From Chara braunii (lineage: Eukaryota > Streptophyta > Charophyceae > Charales > Characeae), in the NCBI GenBank assembly GCA_003427395.1, contig BFEA01000055.1, positions 1,727,374 through 1,753,547 on the forward strand: a stretch of DNA of 26,174 bases. Reading direction: 5' to 3'. This document shows, piece after piece, positions 1-6,689 of the stretch. Within the stretch, counting starts at the first letter, position 1. Every line of letters starts with the position of its first letter. The position numbers and the translations under genes are program-made. A model generated the notes under the pieces. The model saw nothing but the letters and a program-made list of their open reading frames with translations, did no database searches and had not been told where the DNA came from.

Positions 1-470
1 TGGAAGAGCCTCAGCCACTGCTCCCATAGAGACAGCTTCCCTATTCGGCAGAGATATAGTACTGGCAAGGGGCATTGATTGCTTCCCAGTAAGATAGGAT
101 TAACCCCACTCCACACAAAATCAAAAACTCTACCCTGCTTAGCTTCGACTGTGACTATTCAGACCGCTTGGCACAGTAAGAAGTAGTAGGGGGGGAGAAT
201 AGCAGGACAAAGAGGGTCTGTATTGGACAAAATTCCAAGTCTAACCCTAGATAGTTTAATCCGAAGTCAGAACCCGCAGTTGGGCATTGATTGCTTCCCC
301 ACCAGGGAAGGATTGCCCCCGCTGCATGCCAGAATCGAACTCTGCCCTACCATAGTTTCCCATAAGCAATCATACCCTACCCTCTGTTCTAGTGGGACCT
401 TCCCCCAGCAGATGGTGACAGTTAAGAAGAGATCTTCTGATGACAAGTGTAGTCCATTCTGCAAAACTGG
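1..470. repeat. Diverged tandem repeat, about 212-bp spacing
   Basis: An 18-bp exact word, GGGCATTGATTGCTTCCC, occurs at 70-87 and 282-299, 212 bp apart. The ~45 bp after each copy are also alignable but diverged, including an AAGGATT/TAGGATT core and an ACTCT(A/G)CC end. The second copy region ends near 387-406 with CTAGTGGGACCTTCCCCC, the same terminus used by the small elements at 23.8-25.4 kb. I see no coding signal; the short ORFs here look like chance. What kind of repeat this is remains unknown. Confidence 0.5.
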
Positions 471-556
471 TTTTCTTAAATTGAATTTTTTTTTTTTCAT
501 CCTTTTGGGATTAATATAGTAACTGCAATTCAATAAAGCATAATTTCTTTTTTTTT
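470..556 (+). repeat. Dispersed direct repeat, copy 1 (pair with 1140-1230)
   Basis: The stretch carrying CATCCTTTTGGGATTAATAT and then TTCAATAAAGCATAAT recurs at about 1140-1230, in the same orientation, with substitutions and a different T-run length. Both copies end in CAATAAAGCATAAT, which contains a poly(A)-signal-like AATAAA and is followed by a T-rich run. It could be the 3' end of a transcript-derived repeat. No family is recognised. Confidence 0.6.
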
Positions 557-784
557 TCAACCACAAAGTCCATTATATGCTGGAAAACGGGTCCGGCGTC
601 CCTTACATATGAACAGCACCCATAAGGGCTGGGAAAAAGCACTCCCGACCAATCCCATCCCGACTCCAGCCAAAATCAGTCAAAGGTTGTCCCAAACCCT
701 AACTAGTAACTACTACTAACCAGCCATTGAGAAACATGCTCAATTCAAAGAGATGTGAATCTAAAACTACTAAACTCAGAAAAC

Positions 785-887
785 AAGAGGCTGCCTACTA
801 AGATCAAGTGTAGTATCTGTTCTGATCAGTTTAATATCTGATCTGTGGTCCATCGGAAAAAAAAAAAAAAGAAGAGGCTGCCTACTA
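785..887 (+). pseudogene. U2 snRNA retropseudogene with poly(A) and 16-bp target-site duplication
   Basis: Positions 801-856 match the 5' half of U2 spliceosomal RNA from about nucleotide 25, including AGATCAAGTGTAGTATCTGT, which holds the GUAGUA branch-site-pairing sequence, and the conserved TTTAATATCTGAT. By my recollection of the plant U2 consensus there are about 3 mismatches. The copy lacks the first ~24 nt and everything after the start of stem-loop IIa, including the Sm site, so it cannot be a working snRNA. It is followed by A14 (857-870). The unit is bracketed by an exact 16-bp duplication, AAGAGGCTGCCTACTA, at 785-800 and 872-887. Truncation, poly(A) and a long duplication are the marks of LINE-type target-primed reverse transcription. 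The fragment's GTGGTCCATCGG is closer to plant than animal stem IIa. Confidence 0.9.
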
Positions 888-1595
888 CCCAGTACCCACC
901 AACTAACTAATCAAATTACTAACCCCCAATACCTAATTAGTATCCAGTAGTTACTCTCAAACCCTAATACGGTAATTAAAACCAAATATGACTACAATTC
1001 CCCACAGAAATACTATCTCTATTTTCATTTTTCTAGTGTTCTAATTAGTATCCCCTAATTACTCCACTACCACCGCCGATTCCTATATACTAACTATTAC
1101 TGAGACTGTAATTCACCAATTGAATTCTGAGAATTCATTGTCTTTAAAGTTCTAATTGATTTCAATTTTCTCAATCCTTTTGTGATCAATATAGTGAATG
1201 CAGTTCAATAAAGCATAATATCTTTCATCTTTTTTGTTCCTTTCCTTTTTTTTTTGGTGGGTGGGTTGGGGGGGGGAGGGATGTGATCAAGACTGAGGCC
1301 GGGAATCCTCACAAACAACCCCATACGACTCAAGACTGGACTACTTGGCGAACCCAGCAAATGTTCAGTGAGCAATAAGCTCAACAACTCATCAAAACAA
1401 ACACATAAAGCATAATATCTGAGGCAAGGGAATGTCTTTTGAATAAAAACCAAGTACATATCAACATCCCATTTGATGGAACAATTTCTTTTTTTTAAAC
1501 AAAATCAATTTCATTGATTATCCTTCAAGTTCTGAAGCTTCGTATGGTTCCATTTAAAGTGAACTTTTTTTTCCGGGGGGAGGGGGGGGGGGTGT
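888..1595. other. Non-coding interval with homopolymer runs
   Basis: The interval contains the second copy of the dispersed direct repeat (about 1140-1230), the T/G runs at 1243-1280, and the G-rich run at 1576-1592. Between 890 and 1100 there is a run of short similar phrases (ACTAACTAA, CCCTAATAC, TAATTAGTATCC) that looks like degenerate low-complexity DNA. No gene is supported. Confidence 0.5.
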
Positions 1596-1983
1596 AACTA
1601 GCGAGCAGTCATGATAGTTTCAGTTTAAAATCCGCTTCATGCATCCCTCGAATACAACACATCCCCACCCGACCCTACAGCTAAGTTGTATACATTCACT
1701 ATTTTCCTCACGTTGGCACAACATTCACGAAATCGTGACTGAATTTTCTGGCTGAAGAGGCAGCCCTCCCTATTATCCACATTTCCTGTCTTCTTGGTTA
1801 TGTATCAGCATCATTTGTATGAGGGACGCTGGACCCGTTTTCCAGCAGGTGCAGCTCCCCACCAATAGACTGGAGCTAGTAGCTGGGCTGTTAGTGGTGG
1901 CTGTTCATAGCAACATCACTAACAGCTCCAGTTGTGTTTAAAAAAAAAAAAAAAAAAAAAAAAAACATGACAGCGCCCTAGTT
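1596..1983. mobile_element. Small inverted-repeat element, copy 1 (interrupted)
   Basis: This copy is related to the compact one at 5419-5603. It starts near AACTAGCGAGCAGTCATGAT and ends near CATGACAGCGCCCTAGTT at 1966-1983, whose reverse complement AACTAGGGCGCTGTCATG resembles the start. About 110 bp from CTCGAATACAACACATCCCC onward (1649-1755) aligns with 5469-5572. The segment from about 1756 to 1965 has no counterpart in the other copy. It contains the 1821-1847 end of another repeat and an A26 tract, so it looks like later insertion or replacement. Confidence 0.55.
1940..1965 (+). repeat. A26 homopolymer
   Basis: An uninterrupted run of 26 A, preceded by GTGTTT. It lies 35 bp upstream of the G29 tract. 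It may be the tail of a retroposed sequence (GTTGTGTTTA-An), but no target-site duplication was found. Homopolymer length in an assembly is approximate. Confidence 0.9.
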
Positions 1984-1998
1984 TTTTTCCCTTTCTTT

Positions 1999-2000
<2 letters not shown>

Positions 2001-2029
<29 letters not shown>
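2001..2029 (+). repeat. G29 homopolymer, likely quadruplex-forming
   Basis: Twenty-nine consecutive G, then GTTGGTGGGG. Such a run can fold into stacked G-quadruplexes on the plus strand. Runs this pure are rare and hard to sequence, so the length may be wrong. Translated ORFs across it (poly-Gly or poly-Pro) are artefacts of composition. Confidence 0.85.
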
Positions 2030-2183
2030 AGTTGGTGGGGGAACCAGACCCAGAAGAAAAAAGAATGCTCACAGCAGCAGGAAGCGGAATGTGTGCAGAA
2101 ACAGGAGCAGGCACTAAGCCCAATTTGCAGAGGTTTAGACTTGGCTTCGATGACGCACAGGTGCCTGCCATCCGATCTTAAAC

Positions 2184-2680
2184 CACCAGTACTTCCTAAA
2201 GTTTGTGCCTGTTAACAAGCCACAATTTTAGGAGACGTACGGGCCACTACAGGAGTGCCCAAATTCATCTGACTAGAAACGTTTCTACTCTATTTTTTTC
2301 CGTGGCCCATAGCTGGGCCGAGTACTGATTTCACATCTCACAGCCGCACTATGGCCACATTGAAAAATACTCGAACCTAAGACTAAACCCCGGTGGACTT
2401 TTTCCAGAATGTATCTGTTATTCTTAGCCGAAGTGAGGTAATGCCGCGGGACCCTCTCCATGACTTTCTGAGGCCCACGCCGTGATGAAGGCCATTGATG
2501 AGATTTATCAACAGCTCTCCGAAAGTTGCGGCGCGTAAAGGTGAGCGCCCCTCAGAAAATTATTCTCTACAAATTTCATATATGACCCTGGGCCCGGTTT
2601 CCAGCACATATCACACATGTTGCTCCCCACGAATAGACCAGAGCATCTTTCCAATAAACGGAAAATGTTTGATATGCCCC
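2184..2680. other. Interval without a recognisable gene
   Basis: I see only a partial third copy of the 1821-1874 repeat at 2583-2645, with shared words GGTTTCCAGCA and GCTCCCCAC(C/G)AATAGAC. The rest has no repeat, motif or convincing reading frame that I can support. Confidence 0.4.
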
Positions 2681-2681
2681 T

Positions 2682-3008
2682 GAAAGTTTGATTTATGTGC
2701 GGCTTGCCCCTCTGATGGCCAACATGCCTTGTCGCACCCCTCTGACGACAATTGAAGTTTGCAAAAAAAGTTATGGCATCGTTTGGCCCTAAAATATTTT
2801 CAATATGCCCCTAACGGTACCAATATGCCCCGGTAGCTCCCCTCCCAGGGCCAGGGGAACGGCCACAAGTGCCACCAACGGCCACAGGGGCATGCTGGAA
2901 AGCTGCACCTCTCACTGACACCGGCGTGCAGGAAAGTTCACAGGCCTTAGGGGCACTTCAGGGTAAGTCGGCCGTTGGAGGGGCATGCCGCAAATAAATT
3001 GAACTTTC
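2682..3008. mobile_element. MITE-like element, 327 bp, with ~42-bp terminal inverted repeats
   Basis: The left arm begins GAAAGTTTGATTTATGTGCG. The reverse complement of the right end begins GAAAGTTCAATTTATTTGCG, and the match continues through GC(T/A)TGCCCCTC and GGCC(A/G)AC, about 42 bp with a few mismatches. The interior is non-coding and repeats a TATGCCCCT/GGGGCAT theme. The size, long terminal inverted repeats and lack of coding are typical of miniature inverted-repeat transposable elements. The superfamily cannot be assigned because no clear target-site duplication is visible. Confidence 0.65.
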
Positions 3009-3061
3009 CCTACAATAAAATAAAAAAAAAAGAAAACAAAACAAAAAAACAACGCTAGACT

Positions 3062-3332
3062 AAGTGGGACTTAGGCCTGGACCCCACAGAACAAAATTGT
3101 GGGAAAGCCAAGCCCGAAAGACTTTTCCCAGACTCCAATGGACAAAAGAGGGCGTCTGGAAAACCGATTTTCGGAGGTGGGGCCAGTTTTCCGGGGGCCC
3201 GCTGCTTGGAAAACGCTTTCCGGAAAACTGCGCTTTCGTGTTTTCACATGGCTTTCCGGTTGGAAAAGTGGCACCGGAGGACTTTCTGCAGGAATTTTGT
3301 GCCATTTCCATGGGGTAGGGGGGGGGGGGGGG
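3062..3332. repeat. GC-rich hairpin-forming repeat ending in a G run
   Basis: The segment holds several complementary words. GTGGGAC at 3064-3070 pairs with a GGACCCCAC block near 3078-3086, around AGGCCT. CAGTTTTCCGG (3184-3194) pairs exactly with CCGGAAAACTG (3220-3230). GGAAAAC/GTTTTCC words recur across it. It ends in a G-run at about 3319-3332. Overlapping ORFs on both strands are a consequence of this composition. It is probably a decayed foldback or MITE-like sequence. Confidence 0.4.
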
Positions 3333-3629
3333 GCATGTCCTTCGTTGGAAACCCCTTGCGAAACTGTTGGTCCATTGATGGTACGAGCAGAGATGTTCCC
3401 TGGTTCAATTGCGTCACACGCACTTGTCACCCACAATCGGGTCCCTGCCACCGGGACCGCAGAAGGGATGCCCAGGCCCGCCAACAATACGGCATGGGCA
3501 CGGACACATCTATGCTATGATTACCACCATTATTTTTTTTCTCTTTTTCCCTCCGTCATCATCTTTACCAAGGACTTGGCTGAGGAGCGCCATCAGCATG
3601 ACTGTGATGATTCACGTGCGTGACAAGGG

Positions 3630-4157
3630 TCAATCTGATGTGTTTGCCGAGATGGCCACTAGCTGTGGGTCGTCCTCCGGAGGAGGTTGCTGGGCCGCTG
3701 CCTCAGCGAAGTGCACACGTCGACGGCGGCGATGCCTATTATGCACATCGTCACCATTGCCATCGTCGGTGTCTTCTGACAGAAGGTTCGGAACAATCAG
3801 CACCCTTGTGTCCACCATGAGATTGTGAAGAATACATATGGCCATGAATTCTTTGCATAACGTCTGCATATTCCCGATCTGACGCTTGATGAAGTACCTC
3901 CATACCGCTTTCAACCGCCCAAAAGTCCTGTCGATGCATGACCGTGCGCCCTTATTTGAGGAAACCCCTTTTGATGTATTGCGACTGTGCGCACCCAGAC
4001 TTGAGTGCGACACTGCGCCCTTATCAGAGAAAACTTCATTGATGATCTTGGGCCGGTACAACAGTGTGCACTTCATTCGTAAACTCAACTTTGACAAACT
4101 TAAATCAGTGCGACCGCGCACCCAATCTGTAGACATTGCAGAAGTCTGCGTGCCCAT
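3630..4157 (-). pseudogene. PIF/Harbinger transposase remnant (C-terminal DDE region)
   Basis: This is a 175-codon open frame on the minus strand. Residues 71-83 read ARSCIDRTFGRLK and residues 107-113 read ICILHNL. These correspond to the end of the DDE_Tnp_4 nuclease domain of PIF/Harbinger (HARBI1-like) transposases, where the third catalytic acid lies in an ER.FG.LK motif followed by an LHN motif. Here the acid is D76 where the family has E. The tail (residues ~128-175) is acidic, then has an Arg/His-rich run, as expected for a variable C-terminus. The first two catalytic aspartates and the rest of a full-length protein (usually ~350-450 residues) are missing. Residues ~1-65 come from DNA that resembles degenerate units of the adjoining minisatellite. 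I read it as a dead fragment, very likely transposase-derived. Confidence 0.8.
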
Positions 4158-4212
4158 GAAGCACTTAATCTGTGTACACCACTTTTGATGTTTCTAAGCC
4201 AGCAAGTCGACT

Positions 4213-4970
4213 GAGTGCGCGCCCAGCCTCAGTTTGGCTGCTTGAGTGCGCGTTCAGCCTCAGTCTGGCTGTTTGAGTGCGCGCCCAGTTTTATTTTGGC
4301 TGCTTGAGTGCACGCCCAACCTCAGTTTGGTTGTTTGAGTGCGCGCCCAGTTTTATTTTGGCTGACTGAGTGCGCGCCCAGCCTCAGTTTGGCTGCTTGA
4401 GTGCGCGCCCAGCCTCAGTTTGACTATTAGAGTGCGCGCCCATGCGCGCCCAAGCTTGGCATTGTTGTTAGAGTGCGCGCCCATGCTCGCCCAAGCTTAA
4501 CATTGCGGATAGAGTGCGCGCCCGAGCTTGGCATTGCCGATAGAGTGCGCGCCCATGCGCGCCCAAGCTTGGCATTGCTGATAGAGTGCGCGCCTGAGCT
4601 TGGCATTGCTGTTTGAGTGCGTACCTAAGCGCGCCCAAGCTTTATATGGTTATTTGAGTGTACGCCCATGCGCGCCCATACTCAATATTGCTTTCTAAGT
4701 ATGTGCCCGTGCACGCCCGCGCCCGGTATTAGTTTTTGAGTGCGCGTCCATGCGTGCCCAAGCTTGATAGAGACTTTTGAGTGTGCGCCCGTGCGCGCCC
4801 AAGCCTGAGAGTATTATTCAAATGCGCGCCCATGCGCACCCATGCGCGCCCAAGCTTGGCATTGGAGATAGAGTGTGCGCCCGTGCGCGCCCAAGCTCGG
4901 TATTGCTATATGAGTGTGCGCCCATGCGCATCCAAGCTAAGTATTGTCATTTGAGTATGCGCTCACGTAC
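4213..4970. repeat. GC-rich minisatellite with 31/41/51-bp units
   Basis: Twenty consecutive units begin GAGTGCGCGCCC or a close variant. Seven 31-bp units fill 4213-4429. Then follow 41 (4430), 41 (4471), 31 (4512), 41 (4543), 31 (4584), five of 41 (4615-4819), one of 51 (4820-4870), and 41 (4871) and 41 (4912), with a partial unit from 4953. The longer units differ by one or two extra 10-bp modules of the type ATGCGCGCCC. Two variants are spatially separated: CAGCCTCAGTTTGGCTG units on the left and AAGCTTGGCATTG units on the right. Degenerate unit-like words continue leftward into 3986-4150. No coding role is evident. Confidence 0.92.
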
Positions 4971-5023
4971 AACCGAGAATTCAGATCGTGGCGGCACCCT
5001 ATTGGCTGAACGCCTGAAGCACA

Positions 5024-5046
5024 ACTTTTTTTCCTTTTTTTTTTTT

Positions 5047-5092
<46 letters not shown>

Positions 5093-5150
5093 CCCCTTTT
5101 TTTTTCTTTTTTTTTTTTTTTTTTTTTTTTTTTCCTTTTTTTTTTCTTGC
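5024..5150 (+). repeat. Polypyrimidine tract with (TC)n core
   Basis: About 120 bp of almost pure C/T: T runs, a (TC)~19 tract at about 5050-5088, CCCCC, then T runs to about 5147. It is a candidate for triplex (H-DNA) formation and for assembly-length error. The ORFs translating it as Phe/Ser/Leu or Lys/Glu/Arg repeats are not genes. Confidence 0.9.
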
Positions 5151-5418
5151 TGACATTGCTCCGAGGATGAGTCCAAAAACCAATGCTCCGAGGATGAGTG
5201 GAACGAAGACGACAAAAACCCTAAACTTTTTCGAGGATTTATCCTCGGAGCCCGAGAATGTCCTGAGGACTGTCTAACGACACCTTTAATTCCATCAATG
5301 TACGATCGGGGAGGCGGAAAGGGTCTGGAAAATCTGTGGGAGAGGGGATGGGGATATTGTCAGAGATGACATGACCAATTTTCAAAGGGCCGTGAATTTT
5401 TTTCTTATTGTTTAGGGT

Positions 5419-5603
5419 AACTAGGATGAAGTCACAATTTCAATTGAAAGTTATTTTCACACATCGCTCGAATACAACACATCCCCACCCTACCCTAAAG
5501 CTAGGTTGTGTGTACATTCACGATTTTCATCACTTTGGCAAAACATTCTCGAAATCGTGATTGAAGCGCATTTTCAAACTGAAACCGTGACTGCGCCCTA
5601 GTT
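5419..5603. mobile_element. Small inverted-repeat element, copy 2 (185 bp)
   Basis: The left end AACTAGGATGAAGTCACAAT resembles the reverse complement of the right end, AACTAGGGCGCAGTCACGGT, and similarity continues through TTTCA(G/A)TTTGAAA and CG.TT, giving ~40-bp imperfect terminal inverted repeats. The core CTCGAATACAACACATCCCC... to ATTCTCGAAATCGTGA matches the copy at 1649-1745. It is short and non-coding, with two copies in one window, so a MITE is the best reading. No target-site duplication is clear. Confidence 0.6.
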
Positions 5604-6325
5604 TTCCCTTATTCGTTTTAACACATCCTGGTGTCCATCTCCCATCCAGGGCAGCCCTTTGGCAGTGCACTGAGTGTTAAACCATCGGTACGTCAGAATG
5701 TCGCGACACGCATGTGTGTCGGGATGAAGGGGCCTGGGGCGTTGACAAAAAATTGATTCAAACCACCAATACCTTTCCCTGCTTGAAAAACAAATGCCCA
5801 TGGGAGGCGGGCAGGCTCGGGACTACTGGCGCGAAATGGTTGGTGGCGCCAACCAAAATGAGGCCTGCGCCGGTTCGTATTGTTTTGGTGCGCAAGGCAG
5901 TTTTAGGCTCAGCATAGATAGCAGAGAAAGGTGGTGGTTCAAGTGAACGTCCCGACACTGTAGCAATGGTTGGTAGCATGCAAACTGTCACTTTCAGAAA
6001 TCCTGGTGGTTTAACCCCCAGATTTATGCAGGGCAAGCATTGCTGCAGTGTTTCTTTTTCCATGAATTATTGTGCGATGTACATATTATGTTTTGTGGGA
6101 TGCTGGCCCGTGAAAGGGCCATGAACATGACCTCTGTTTTCAAAAAAAAAATAGCCTGGCCCAACCCATGGTCATTTTCTGTGTCACTATATATATTATG
6201 ACATTCAAAATCTGCCCTTGCCTAAGTTATATGTGGGTCATGTCAAGTATGTATAACGGGTTTTGCATCCGCTTTAGGATGCAGGATTCGAAGCAGTTGT
6301 AGAGAAGCCGGGATTTTTTTTTTAA
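5604..6325. other. Unexplained interval
   Basis: No repeat pair, RNA gene or family-recognisable reading frame was found. A 101-codon minus-strand ORF (5758-6063) and a 67-codon plus-strand ORF overlap here. Neither looks like a known domain, and I do not call either as a gene. Confidence 0.35.
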
Positions 6326-6499
6326 GATCTTTTTTTGTGTTTTCTAGTTACAATCTACAGACTAAAGTCAGGTCCTAAAGAACTTGCAGTAGTTGTGGAT
6401 GCACTCGTCCACATCATGGTGATGCAGGTACAAGTCTTTTTTCGACTGGACTCATATTACAGAAGGTCACCAGAGGGTTTGTTGTTGTGGAAAAGCTGA
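6326..6499 (+). CDS. Unidentified open segment, possible exon or gene fragment
   Basis: The frame runs open from a TAA at 6323 to a TGA at 6497. Its downstream 50 codons have a protein-like mix of residues (SGPKELAVVVDAL, then VFFRLDSYYRRSPEGLLLW). It is preceded by a T-rich tract ending TTTTCTAG at 6347, which would serve as a 3' splice site, and ATGCAG|GTACAAG at 6426 resembles a 5' splice site. A second frame continues from GGTTTGTTGTTGTGGAAAAG to 6687 (66 codons from the Met at 6487, with EKLITNLFGRLILNN). The break between the two may therefore be a frameshift in a decayed gene. I do not recognise the family. It could equally be a chance frame. Confidence 0.25.
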   Translation, partial: DLFLCFLVTIYRLKSGPKELAVVVDALVHIMVMQVQVFFRLDSYYRRSPEGLLLWKS

Positions 6500-6689
6500 T
6501 CACCAATTTGTTTGGGAGATTGATTCTGAACAACCCGAGATGGAGCTGGCAGCATGACAAGGTCTCCAAGGAATTGAAGGTTCCTCTGGTTATAGCGCCA
6601 ACCCTTCTCAGACCTGACCATGTCTGTCCTTATATTGTGACGATCTATCTTCTAATAAGTGCGGCTTTCTGCGCGATTGCACCTTGAAG

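Larger units (their letters stand above)
578..1847. mobile_element. Candidate 1.27-kb inverted-repeat element
   Basis: The left end 578-605 starts TGCTGGAAAACGGGTCC. The reverse complement of 1820-1847 starts the same way, and the two match at about 26 of 28 positions. This would give 28-bp terminal inverted repeats on a 1270-bp non-coding interior that contains the U2 retropseudogene. No clear target-site duplication is visible. A third, partial copy of the right end lies at 2583-2645, and its similarity runs past the end of the supposed terminus. The pair may therefore be two inverted copies of a larger repeat and not true transposon ends. Confidence 0.4.

Noticed and set aside
267-566. 98-99-codon ORFs on both strands near the window start
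   Set aside because: Overlapping opposite-strand frames in diverged repeat DNA, with homopolymer-driven ends and no domain similarity.
3071-3623. Overlapping ORFs of 138-174 codons on both strands
   Set aside because: They lie over a GC-rich hairpin repeat and a G-run, overlap each other on opposite strands, and translate to low-complexity Gly/Pro stretches.
4213-4970. CRISPR array
   Set aside because: Units are contiguous tandem repeats with no unique spacers, unit lengths step by 10 bp, and the setting is eukaryotic.
4777-5277. 166-codon plus-strand ORF and its minus-strand counterparts
   Set aside because: They translate the minisatellite and the polypyrimidine tract (Phe/Ser/Leu or Lys/Glu/Arg repeats).
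6427-6460. Intron between CAG|GTACAAG and TTACAG
   Set aside because: 34 bp is too short for a spliceosomal intron in almost all eukaryotes, and the frame is open through it anyway.
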